Of a stretch of DNA of 64,000 bases, positions 35,078 to 43,330 are shown piece after piece. A program made the position numbers and the translations under genes. Numbering within the stretch: position 1 is the stretch's first letter; each line of letters begins with the position of its first letter. Source of the DNA: an uncultured Lachnospiraceae bacterium (GTDB taxonomy: Bacteria > Bacillota > Clostridia > Lachnospirales > Lachnospiraceae). Location: the NCBI GenBank assembly GCA_947385425.1, contig CANDKY010000002.1, positions 53,110 to 117,109 of the forward strand, read 5' to 3'. The notes beneath the pieces were generated by a model. It did no database searches. It saw nothing but the letters and a program-made list of their open reading frames with translations, and was not told the DNA's origin.

Positions 35078-36238
35078 TCACATCCTCATCTTATCCCCCA
35101 ACCGGAAAACCATTCCCATCCCCTTTATCAACACCCAGACCGGATACCGCAATATAAAATAAAGCCCCCGGTTCACCCTGTCCCTCACCTTCACCGGGTT
35201 GCGTTCCACGATCCTGCGGTTCTTCCCTTCCATACAAATATCCCGTACCCGCTTCGCATATCCCCGCCTTCCGCCGCGTATCTCATTCTTCAATGCCATC
35301 AGCAGCAGCCAGACATATTCCCGGTCGGCCTGCCGCCTCCCGTTTCCGCGCCCTTTTATCCGATATATCTCCCGGACCGTACCATCCAGCGACTGTATCC
35401 CGCCATACATCCCCGCATCATACTTGTGTACCATAGATATCTCGTTATAAAAATAATGATAATACAGCGCCCCCTCCATTATCACCAAACGCCTGCAGTC
35501 CAGCAAGGCCGGGAGCGTAATATTCACATCCTCTCCCATTGTAATACCCGGATTGGAATACTTCATATTATCAACAATCAGGCTCCTGGAAAACAGTTTC
35601 ATGCAGCGCGACATAGAAATCTTCCTGTTTTCATGCCCCAACAGATGATCCTTGATCTTCCCTTCCAGATACTTCCCCTCATATACCCCCGGCGCCAGGC
35701 CATGGAAATGTTCTGTCTCTTTATAACCTTCTCCCTCTTTATAATGTTTTGTCTTTTTATAACACTTTCCAGTTTTATAATATATCCCTTTTTCGTTATA
35801 CTTTCTCTTTTTGCAGTATTTTGCCCTGCAACGTTTTGTTTCCTTATCCGGGCGGTCTATGACGAAATTGCAGCACACAATTTCCTTCGCATCCCCCTCC
35901 CCGCCGGACAGCCATACGGACATATCCTCCAGCATATCCGGCTCCACCCAGTCGTCACTGTCCACAAAACACAGATAATCCCCTGTACTGGCTTTTACCC
36001 CTGCCTGCCACGCACTCACCAGCCCGCCGTTTTCCTTATGGACTACCTTTATCCTGCCATCTCCCCTGGCATATTCATCGCATAACGCCGGACAGCCATC
36101 CGGCGAACCGTCATCCACCAGGATAATTTCCAGTTTCTCATAAACCTGCCCAAGTATACTGTCTACACAGCGGTTTAAATATGCCTCCGCTTTATATACA
36201 GGTACAATTACGCTGATTGTCTTCCTTGCTTCTGCCAT
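35078..36238 (-). CDS. Glycosyltransferase family 2 with repetitive insert
   Basis: About 386 residues, GT-A fold: TISVIVPVYKAEAYLNRCVD, IILVDDGSPDGCPALCDEYA, NGGLVSAWQAGVKASTGDYL and CFVDSDDWVEPDMLEDM. Residues about 135-180 are a Lys/Tyr/Glu-rich stretch of imperfect repeats (KTGKCYKKTKHYKEGEGYKE) not expected in the family; the DNA at 35715-35800 shows imperfect tandem units. The domain resumes with GKYLEGKIKDHLLGHENRKI. ATG 36238 has GGAAGGGTGG before it; the GTG at 36247 is less likely. The gap 36248-36420 shows no gene. Confidence 0.85.
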   Translation of the reverse strand: MAEARKTISVIVPVYKAEAYLNRCVDSILGQVYEKLEIILVDDGSPDGCPALCDEYARGDGRIKVVHKENGGLVSAWQAGVKASTGDYLCFVDSDDWVEPDMLEDMSVWLSGGEGDAKEIVCCNFVIDRPDKETKRCRAKYCKKRKYNEKGIYYKTGKCYKKTKHYKEGEGYKETEHFHGLAPGVYEGKYLEGKIKDHLLGHENRKISMSRCMKLFSRSLIVDNMKYSNPGITMGEDVNITLPALLDCRRLVIMEGALYYHYFYNEISMVHKYDAGMYGGIQSLDGTVREIYRIKGRGNGRRQADREYVWLLLMALKNEIRGGRRGYAKRVRDICMEGKNRRIVERNPVKVRDRVNRGLYFILRYPVWVLIKGMGMVFRLGDKMRM

Positions 36239-36420
36239 CCGTACCACCCTTCCAACCCTTTATACCAAAAAGCTCCTTAAAAACCGTTCCCGCAATCTGC
36301 TATAACCTCTCATCCCCATTGCAAACATTTTAAGCATATCTCATCATTGTATCTCTACACAATAGCCTCAATTCATTATACCCCCAATCTCATCCACTGT
36401 AGTTCGCGCAATACCCTATC

Positions 36421-37785
36421 CTACAGTTCCTTACGCAGCAAAGGCAGCACCATCGCCATACAATAGCATAGGGCAAATCCCCATGCAATAGGATTGGCAT
36501 AACAAATCGCCACAAAACCCATTCCTGCCCCCGCGAGCCATGCGCCCAGGCTCCTCCCTGCCAGTTCCCCAAGGCCTGACAGCACCGCCTGCACACTGCG
36601 CCCCATCCCCTGCAGGGTATTCCGGAAAATCATCAGGCTCCCATGGACCGCAAATAAAACGCTGATACGGCCTAAATACTCCATTGCCCCCTGTGCCGTC
36701 AAACTTGCCGATTCCCCCAGCACCAACAGGACAAGCCACCTTTTTGACACAAAAATCACCGCCCATGCCGCCGCACAATACAGATACTGGATGGCCAGGC
36801 CGCTTTTCATCCCGCTTTTGATACGCCCATACTCCCCCGCCCCATAATTCTGGGCCGCATAAGTAGCCATCGCCATACCTACACTTTCCATCGGCAGCGT
36901 GAACATCTGCCGTATCTTTTCCCCTGCCGTCTGGGCGGCAATCATCACACTTCCCAGGCCGTTGATGGCATCCTGCATAATAACCGCGCCGATAGCTGAT
37001 ACCGAATACTCAAACCCCATCGGAATCCCCACCACACACAGCCTTCCCGCATGACCGGGAGAAAAACCAAGCTCCTCTTTCCTCACACGGAAATAGGAAG
37101 TCCTTGCAAAGAGCTGCCAGCCATTCAGCAGGCCGCTGACTCCCTGGCTGATAACCGTCGCTATAGCCGCCCCCGCAACACCCCAGGGCAGGACAGCCAC
37201 AAACAAATAGTCCAGCACAATATTCAGCCCGCAGGAAACCAGCAAAAAGTAAAACGGATGCCTGGAATCCCCCAATGCACGCAGCACACTGGCCGAATAG
37301 TTATACAACACCGGCAAAGGGATACCTATAAAAATAATCCGTATGTAATCCGCCGCCATTCCCAGAATATCTTCCGGCGTATGTATCATCTGCAAAAGCG
37401 GGACAGTCAGAACAACCGTCACTGCCATAAAAGCCACACTGATCACCGCTGACAGCCAAAGCCCGTTCCAGAAATAGCGGTGCACCTCTTCCCTCTCCCC
37501 CGCCCCGAAAGACTGGGAAACCGGCACTCCGAAGCCAACCGCACAGCCCTGCACAAAACCCAGCACCAGAAAATTCAGGCTGTAAGTCACACCTACTGCC
37601 GCCAAAGCGCCCTCCCCCAGGCATCTGCCAATAATTACGGTATCCACAAAGCTGTATAACTGCTGGAACAATGTGCCGAACACTAACGGCAGGGCAAAGA
37701 AAAATATCTGCGGCAAAGGCTTTCCGGATGTTAAATCGCGGGTAGCCTGTTTCTGCTCCTTCTTCCATTGCTTTTGGCTGCTTTT
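36421..37785 (-). CDS. MATE-family transporter
   Basis: About 454 residues, 12 membrane segments in two similar halves. The N-terminal half has LPQIFFFALPLVFGTLFQQL, then YSFVDTVIIGRCLGEGALAA; the second half has MESVGMAMATYAAQNYGAGE. This is the NorM/DinF-like MATE fold, cation-coupled export. In a glycan locus it could be an alternative lipid-carrier or precursor transporter, but most MATE proteins export small molecules, so the neighbourhood is weak evidence. ATG 37785 follows AAGGAG by eight bases. Confidence 0.88.
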   Translation of the reverse strand, partial: KSSQKQWKKEQKQATRDLTSGKPLPQIFFFALPLVFGTLFQQLYSFVDTVIIGRCLGEGALAAVGVTYSLNFLVLGFVQGCAVGFGVPVSQSFGAGEREEVHRYFWNGLWLSAVISVAFMAVTVVLTVPLLQMIHTPEDILGMAADYIRIIFIGIPLPVLYNYSASVLRALGDSRHPFYFLLVSCGLNIVLDYLFVAVLPWGVAGAAIATVISQGVSGLLNGWQLFARTSYFRVRKEELGFSPGHAGRLCVVGIPMGFEYSVSAIGAVIMQDAINGLGSVMIAAQTAGEKIRQMFTLPMESVGMAMATYAAQNYGAGEYGRIKSGMKSGLAIQYLYCAAAWAVIFVSKRWLVLLVLGESASLTAQGAMEYLGRISVLFAVHGSLMIFRNTLQGMGRSVQAVLSGLGELAGRSLGAWLAGAGMGFVAICYANPIAWGFALCYCMAMVLPLLRKEL

Positions 37786-37909
37786 CATGTTCTGTCTCCT
37801 TAAGATCATTTTTGTTTTCTGCACCAATAGTTTTTACTGCAGACAGGGCAACATATTCAAAACATATATACATTTGCTATTGTTTCTGTAGTCCAATCCA
37901 TTCCCCAAA

Positions 37910-39064
37910 CTACTGCCAAAACCCTTCCAGCACCCCATAAACCTTCCGGTTCACAATCCGGTAATCATAAGCCTTTGAATTTTCATACGCATTTTCCGAA
38001 TACACCTCATAACATTTCCCAATCCGCCGGATAGCCGCCCGTATCCCCTCCGCTGTCCCGTCCGTTTCCTCCGAATCCTGCCCGAACCGCAATGTCTCCC
38101 CGATACCTCCCACATTGGTACTGACTACCGGAAGCCCATAACTGACAGCCTCCAATATCGTCATAGGCACCCCCTCAAATGCCGAATTCATAACAAGAAT
38201 ATCCGCCCCTGCCATATACCCCTTCACTTCCTCCGGTGAAACCGCGCCGACAAAATGCACCTGCTCCCCCTCATACCGGATCAGGTTATGGTACTCCTCC
38301 CCATCCCCGACCACCGACAAATGCAGCCGTTCCCCGTCTTCTGCCGCTTCCATCCCCAGCACTGCCTGGATGATCGGCTCCACCCTCTTATCCTTAGACA
38401 GGCGCCCGACAAACAAAACCTCCGCGACCCTGCCCCCCTTAAGCACATGCCGCCCCTCCGGCAATTGGGGGCGGACAATGGAATTGCCCACCCGGATCAG
38501 GTTCGGGTTATAAGGCCTGTAATCCCTCAAACTGTCCTTATCCAATAACAGAATACAGTCCGCATCTCTCAAAATCCATTTCAGGTATGCTGCAAACCCC
38601 TTTTTCACCAGCACATTTTTTTGAAAAAAACGGAACCCCCGCTCCATATTAAAATAACTGCCATGGGAAAAAATCACACATTTCGCCCCTCTGCAGAACA
38701 GCTTTACCGCCCCGTAAGCTTCCGGCGTATGGATATAATTGCAGTCCCTTTCCGTAATTTTCAACAGCCTCCCATACTTCAGCAAACCCTTGACAAACTG
38801 CAGCCGTAATGATTTCGAAGTATTCCCCAAATCTTTCTCCGCACAGGCCACCGGAAGGAACACAATTTCCCTTCCAAAAAGCCGGATTTTCCTCCTCCTG
38901 CCGATTTCCTCCGGACGCAGCGCCACACCCACCAGCACAATGCTTTCCGTCCGCTGCGGATGCTCTTCACAGAGAAACCGCAGGAAATTCCCGATACTGG
39001 TCAACTGCCCCCCGATAGGGAAATCCACAAAATTCGATGTATCATATATTAATAATCTGCTCAC
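37910..39064 (-). CDS. Glycosyltransferase family 4
   Basis: About 384 residues starting at GTG 39064 (SRLLIYDTSNFVDFPIGGQL); the start overlaps the upstream stop by four bases (GTGA), with GGAAGGAA before it. The longer frame to 39106 lies inside the neighbour. The donor domain begins EVLFVGRLSKDKRVEPII and carries MNSAFEGVPMTILEAVSYGL with both donor-binding glutamates and STNVGGIGETL. Acceptor domain includes VIFSHGSYFNMERGFRFF. Coupled to the GT4 gene that precedes it in transcription. Confidence 0.87.
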   Translation of the reverse strand: MSRLLIYDTSNFVDFPIGGQLTSIGNFLRFLCEEHPQRTESIVLVGVALRPEEIGRRRKIRLFGREIVFLPVACAEKDLGNTSKSLRLQFVKGLLKYGRLLKITERDCNYIHTPEAYGAVKLFCRGAKCVIFSHGSYFNMERGFRFFQKNVLVKKGFAAYLKWILRDADCILLLDKDSLRDYRPYNPNLIRVGNSIVRPQLPEGRHVLKGGRVAEVLFVGRLSKDKRVEPIIQAVLGMEAAEDGERLHLSVVGDGEEYHNLIRYEGEQVHFVGAVSPEEVKGYMAGADILVMNSAFEGVPMTILEAVSYGLPVVSTNVGGIGETLRFGQDSEETDGTAEGIRAAIRRIGKCYEVYSENAYENSKAYDYRIVNRKVYGVLEGFWQ

Positions 39065-40437
39065 CTGAATAATTCCTTCCAATACAATTCCGTCCGGCTT
39101 TCCCATGAAAAACGCCGGATATTTTCATATCCCCTGCGGATCAGTTCCTCCCGCAGGCCTTCCTCCGCCGTCACCCGAACCAAAGCCCGTGCCGCCCCTT
39201 CATAATCGTCCGGCGATACCAGCAGCCCTGCATCCCCTACTACCTCCGGCAGCGAACTCCTGTCCGAACAGACTACCGGCACGCCTAACTGCATGGCCTC
39301 CAAAGGCGGGAAACCGAAACCTTCCACATAGGACAGGAAAAGATACGCCTCCGCCTCCGCCGCCATCCGGCACATATCCTCAAATTTCTCAAAAAATTTA
39401 TAACACCGCACATGCGCCGCCGCTTCCCGATCCATCCCCTCCCATGCCGAAGTATCCCCAATTCCAAATACTACCAGCTCCAACGGATTTGCCGCCGTTT
39501 TATAATATGCCTCATAGGTTTTCAGTACACCAGCCGCATTCTTATGCGGCAGCCCCGAGGTCATAGCCGCAATATAACCGCCGCCCCTTACTCCTTTATC
39601 CTCCCTTTCCTTCCCCATATCCAGACCCGCTCCGGATCCTCCTGCTATTCCCCCCTTGAATTGCCTTCTGCCGCTTCCAGCCTCCCCATAATCCCCGCCG
39701 GCTGTACCTTTATCCGCATCCTTTATACCGGCGCCGTTTCCCCCGACCCTCTCATACGCCACATCATTCAGCCCGTTATGAATTACCGTAATCTTCCCGC
39801 CGCATCCCGGCACCTTATCCAAAATATCCTTTTGGGAATATTCGGATATCGTAATAATCCGGTCCGCCTTCTTCATGGATACCTTCAGCCGGTACATTAT
39901 ATACGCATTTTCCAGCTTGTTGAATACCCCCGGGTAATATTTATCATAATAAAAAGGGATCAAATCATGAATCAGTATCGTATCCCGGATTTTCCCGCCG
40001 TCCCTGCGCCGGCCTATACATCCCCTTGCCCCCAAAGGACGGTATCCCCGCGGAAAAAGAACCCTGTCCGCCTGATAAAGCTTTGCATATTTCCTCACAA
40101 GCACCAGCTCCCACAGAATGCAGTACAGCTTATTCATCGGATTCCCATTTACCTCCACGAAAGTCACCCCGGGGACATCAAATTCCTCCCTGTTATAAGA
40201 ATTTCCCAACACAATTATATTATCGGCCTGCATGTTTACGGTCTGTCCCCTTTCCCCCTTAGACCTTCCACGCTGCCCCCGCCGGACATTGCCGCCGCAT
40301 ATACCCTCTCCCTGCCTATCCGCACCAGCCGCCATCCGCTCCCCCAAATGCACGGCAATGCTCTTAGCCAGGTTATAAATCCCGATACTCTTCCCCGACC
40401 CCTTTACCAGCTTAAAACAATCAATCACCAGATTCAC
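39061..40437 (-). CDS. Glycosyltransferase family 4 with glycine-rich inserts
   Basis: 458 residues, about 80 more than usual. The fold is GT4: LVIDCFKLVKGSGKSIGIYN, TILIHDLIPFYYDKYYPGVF, ITISEYSQKDIL and LSYVEGFGFPPLEAMQLGVP, as in mannosyl/rhamnosyl-transferases of the WbaZ/MtfB kind. Two low-complexity inserts, about residues 35-70 (GICGGNVRRGQRGRSKGERG) and 240-285 (Gly/Ala/Asp-rich), add the extra length at loop positions. The start ATG 40437 abuts the sugar transferase stop. The last four bases overlap the next GT4 gene. Confidence 0.87.
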   Translation of the reverse strand: MNLVIDCFKLVKGSGKSIGIYNLAKSIAVHLGERMAAGADRQGEGICGGNVRRGQRGRSKGERGQTVNMQADNIIVLGNSYNREEFDVPGVTFVEVNGNPMNKLYCILWELVLVRKYAKLYQADRVLFPRGYRPLGARGCIGRRRDGGKIRDTILIHDLIPFYYDKYYPGVFNKLENAYIMYRLKVSMKKADRIITISEYSQKDILDKVPGCGGKITVIHNGLNDVAYERVGGNGAGIKDADKGTAGGDYGEAGSGRRQFKGGIAGGSGAGLDMGKEREDKGVRGGGYIAAMTSGLPHKNAAGVLKTYEAYYKTAANPLELVVFGIGDTSAWEGMDREAAAHVRCYKFFEKFEDMCRMAAEAEAYLFLSYVEGFGFPPLEAMQLGVPVVCSDRSSLPEVVGDAGLLVSPDDYEGAARALVRVTAEEGLREELIRRGYENIRRFSWESRTELYWKELFR

Positions 40438-41849
40438 TACTTTGCCCCCTTCCCAAACAGGACGACCCCCACCGTCTGCAGCAAAATCTTAATATCCAGA
40501 CGCAGCGACCAATTGTCTATATACATCAAATCATATTTCACCACATCATCAAAATTCTCAATATTGCTCCGCCCGCTCACCTGCCACATCCCGGTCAGCC
40601 CCGGCGTCATGCTTATACGGCGGCGGTAATACTGATTATATTTCTCAAACTCATCCGCAGTAGGCGGCCTCGTCCCCACCAGGCTCATATCCCCCTTGAA
40701 CACATTGTAAAACTGCGGCAGCTCATCAATACTCGTCTTCCTCAGGAAAGCCCCTACCTTCGTGATACGCGGATCATTTTCCATCTTAAACATCAGGCCC
40801 TGCATCTCATTTTCCGCCTCCAGCTCCTTCTTCCGCTCTTCCGCATCCACATACATCGAGCGGAACTTATAAATTTTAAACCGCCGCCCGTTACGCCCGA
40901 TGCGGATCTGCGAAAACATCACCGGCCCCTTGGAATCCAGCTTAATCGCCGCCGCCACAAACGGCAGGAAAACCAGCGTAATCAACATCCCCGCCAGCCC
41001 GCCGAGGATATCCATCACACGCTTAATCATCATCCTCTTATAACTGCTCTGAAAACGGGTATAAGTAATCACCGTATAATTGCCGAACGTCTCCACCTTA
41101 CTGCAGTTGGCCTCCACTCCCGCCAGCTCCAGATTATAATGGCAGTCCACCCCCATATCCTCAAACCCGTGGATAAGATGCTCTATATTACTCTGGGAAA
41201 TCCCCGGCAGATTCAGGAACACTTCATCCAATGCCATCTGGGTCGCCACCTCAATCAAATCCCCCCGCTCCGCCACCACAGGGATATCCCTTATCACCTT
41301 TCCTTCCAGGTTATAATCCAGACAGGCCAATGCCACTACCTGATAATAAATATCCAGATCCCTTTCCAGCCTGTCCATCGTCTCATCAATCAGGTTGCTC
41401 TGCGTCACCACCATAACCTTCACGGAATTCTGTTCCGAAGAATAAAAAGTATGCATCACTTTCTTAATGAAAAGATGCACAAGAAGAGACAGAATAACAT
41501 TTAAAATAGCAAAATAAAACAAAACCAGGCGTGAAAACACATCCGCCCATTTCATCATTGTCATCAGCAAATTCACCACCAGTATCATAATGGCATTATA
41601 CTGCAGCACTGCCGCCGCTTCCTTATAAATACTCCGTTTCAGGAAATTCCTGTTCCAGTCAAAGAAAAAACTGTATACCGTACAGAAAAGCAGCAAACAG
41701 ATACATACCAGGAAATGTATGCTCTGATCCCCCATATCCCTGAAATTTCCAAACCGAATATAAGTCGCTATCACAAATGCCACAAGAATAACCACCAAAT
41801 CCGCAAACCATAAACCGTAAACTTCAATGATCTTATTTTTCTGTTTCAT
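40437..41849 (-). CDS. Undecaprenyl-phosphate sugar-phosphate transferase (initiating enzyme)
   Basis: 470 residues. Four or five N-terminal membrane helices (from IIEVYGLWFADLVVILVAFV) and a CoA-binding-like middle domain (VMVVTQSNLIDETMDRLERD) precede the bacterial sugar transferase domain: RMMIKRVMDILGGLAGML (the re-entrant helix), IGRNGRRFKIYKFRSMYVDA, RKTSIDELPQFYNVFKGDMS and SLVGTRPPTADEFEKY, MTPGLTGMWQVSGRS. This is the WbaP/CpsE type that transfers a hexose-1-phosphate to undecaprenyl phosphate and so starts the repeat unit. ATG 41849 is preceded by GGAGG at nine bases; the frame to 42026 runs through repeat DNA and is not part of the gene. Confidence 0.93.
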   Translation of the reverse strand: MKQKNKIIEVYGLWFADLVVILVAFVIATYIRFGNFRDMGDQSIHFLVCICLLLFCTVYSFFFDWNRNFLKRSIYKEAAAVLQYNAIMILVVNLLMTMMKWADVFSRLVLFYFAILNVILSLLVHLFIKKVMHTFYSSEQNSVKVMVVTQSNLIDETMDRLERDLDIYYQVVALACLDYNLEGKVIRDIPVVAERGDLIEVATQMALDEVFLNLPGISQSNIEHLIHGFEDMGVDCHYNLELAGVEANCSKVETFGNYTVITYTRFQSSYKRMMIKRVMDILGGLAGMLITLVFLPFVAAAIKLDSKGPVMFSQIRIGRNGRRFKIYKFRSMYVDAEERKKELEAENEMQGLMFKMENDPRITKVGAFLRKTSIDELPQFYNVFKGDMSLVGTRPPTADEFEKYNQYYRRRISMTPGLTGMWQVSGRSNIENFDDVVKYDLMYIDNWSLRLDIKILLQTVGVVLFGKGAK

Positions 41850-41934
41850 ACCTGCCTCCATGCCGCCCCGCGGCACAAACAATAACGAAAGACACCCCCT
41901 TGGGCGGGCACCCAAATCCGGATGTGAAGCTTCC

Positions 41935-41984
41935 GATTTTCTTAGGCAGCGTCTTCCAAGCGCCTTAGAAAATCTCTTCACACT
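41935..41984 (-). repeat. Family 1 repeat, diverged copy (hairpin part only)
   Basis: GATTTTCT and AGAAAATC arms with the conserved CTAAGGC...GCCTAAG inner part (minus-strand reading) form the first hairpin of family 1; a trailing TCTTCACACT equals the TTTTCACGCT end of full copies. The arm sequence differs from copies at 42.1 and 54.8 kb but still pairs. It lies in the gap 41850-42112 together with a full copy. Confidence 0.7.
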
Positions 41985-42005
41985 AACCAACATGCTGCCG
42001 CCCCG

Positions 42006-42154
42006 CAGCAGCACAAACCCAGCCATGAAAAACCTGGAAAAACGCCTCTTTCCCGGCGTTTTTCCGCGTGAAATGGATTTGCAATGCTACGCATGGCAAA
42101 TCCTAGAAGTTCTTAGGCGGCGTCCTTTGACGCCTTAGAACTTCTTTTCACGCT
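42006..42154 (-). repeat. Family 1 intergenic repeat, full copy A
   Basis: 149 bases between the Wzy and sugar transferase genes, starting inside the last codons of Wzy. On the minus strand it forms three hairpins: AAGTTCTAAGGCGTC...CCTAAGAACTT (42107-42143), ATTTGC-ATGC...GCAT-GCAAAT (42076-42104 region) and GGAAAAACGCC...GGCGTTTTTCC (42029-42058 region). It is nearly identical to copy C and clearly homologous to copy B. A short frame MRSIANPFHAEKR runs through it but is unlikely to be coding. Confidence 0.85.
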
Positions 42155-43294
42155 AAACATATCGCTGCTATACATTCCCATCAAAAACAGTATATAATTC
42201 CTTCCTATATAAACGGAAACTATATGCGCTTCCACAACAGTATAAACTGCCAGCGCCGTAATCATTACCAGCCCCATGCCGTCCTTTTTTTTTGCACACT
42301 GCCACAACAGCAATATATTTAAGATCATATATACCGCTCCCGGTAAAATCCCGTACCAGTAAAATACCCTCACAAAGCCCATATCAAAAAAGCGGTCATT
42401 CTCCGGCTCGGAAAACAAAGACCACGTAGCCGTCGTCCCGTGCATATCCACAGAACCGTAATACAACGCCCTGATCCTCCCATTCAGCCGTATATCCACA
42501 GAATCAATAAACTTATTCAGGAACACATAATTAATTGGCCGCGCAAACCTGCTCTCTGCCGCCAGCACGGAAAAACCCATGCAAAACAAAAACACCGCTA
42601 TCCCAATCACATATACCCATTTCATCCCTGAAAGCCTTTTCCAGTAATGAACCAATACTGCCCCCGCTATCCCCAAAACGGTTATAAACATACCCGTATT
42701 GGAATCCGTCAGCCGGTACAAACCATAGTTCAGAAAAAACAAAACAATATACCAATACCACCTCATTTTTTCATTATACAGATATAGTCCCAAAAGTACC
42801 AGCATCATAAACATACAATGCAGCGCATTCGGATGGCCGAGCCCCAGACAATACCTGGTCTGTACATACCCTCTTCCAAAATCTGTCTCCACCGCCACAT
42901 TTCCGTAAATCCCTGTGACCGACAGTCCCGCCAGCAGCAGACATCCAAACAAAGTCATATAAAATACAAACTTCAAAACCTTCTTCATATCCATATGCTT
43001 ACACGCCGCGATAAAAACCACTATCCGCAATATCTCATTGCGCCCTGTCACTTTGTAAGATATAAAGCCAAGGATGCCAAACACCGCTATTGCCGCCCAT
43101 TCCCTCCGAGAGTACTTTGTGAGCAGCACTTTACCTGCCGCCAGAAGAAAGGTGATCCGGAACAACTGCCCTTCGATCGGGTTGATATAATCGCTTTTGT
43201 CAATAATAACAATAATGCATTCCAATGCTACACTTAGATATAACAGCCATGCTCCCGCCTTGTCCCGATTCAGGGCTTTTATTCTCTCTACCAT
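42113..43294 (-). CDS. Wzy-like polysaccharide polymerase
   Basis: 393-residue membrane protein with about 11 segments. It shares with the other two Wzy-like proteins the pattern KHMDMKKVLKFVFYM before the third cluster and LGLGHPNALHCMFMML, and it has the external loop FIDSVDIRLNGRIRALYYGS common in these polymerases. It would polymerise the repeat unit of the large leftward locus. Its last dozen codons (SVKRSSKASKDAA) are encoded by family 1 repeat DNA, so the C-terminus has been extended or replaced by the repeat. Confidence 0.8.
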   Translation of the reverse strand: MVERIKALNRDKAGAWLLYLSVALECIIVIIDKSDYINPIEGQLFRITFLLAAGKVLLTKYSRREWAAIAVFGILGFISYKVTGRNEILRIVVFIAACKHMDMKKVLKFVFYMTLFGCLLLAGLSVTGIYGNVAVETDFGRGYVQTRYCLGLGHPNALHCMFMMLVLLGLYLYNEKMRWYWYIVLFFLNYGLYRLTDSNTGMFITVLGIAGAVLVHYWKRLSGMKWVYVIGIAVFLFCMGFSVLAAESRFARPINYVFLNKFIDSVDIRLNGRIRALYYGSVDMHGTTATWSLFSEPENDRFFDMGFVRVFYWYGILPGAVYMILNILLLWQCAKKKDGMGLVMITALAVYTVVEAHIVSVYIGRNYILFLMGMYSSDMFSVKRSSKASKDAA

Positions 43295-43330
43295 ATCACA
43301 TATCCTCTTTCATGCCGCCCCGGCAAACCT

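Noticed and set aside
42060-42105. Conserved small frame MRSIANPFHAEKR in family 1 repeats
   Set aside because: It recurs because the repeat recurs; the compensatory changes fit RNA pairing rather than coding, and no ribosome site precedes it.
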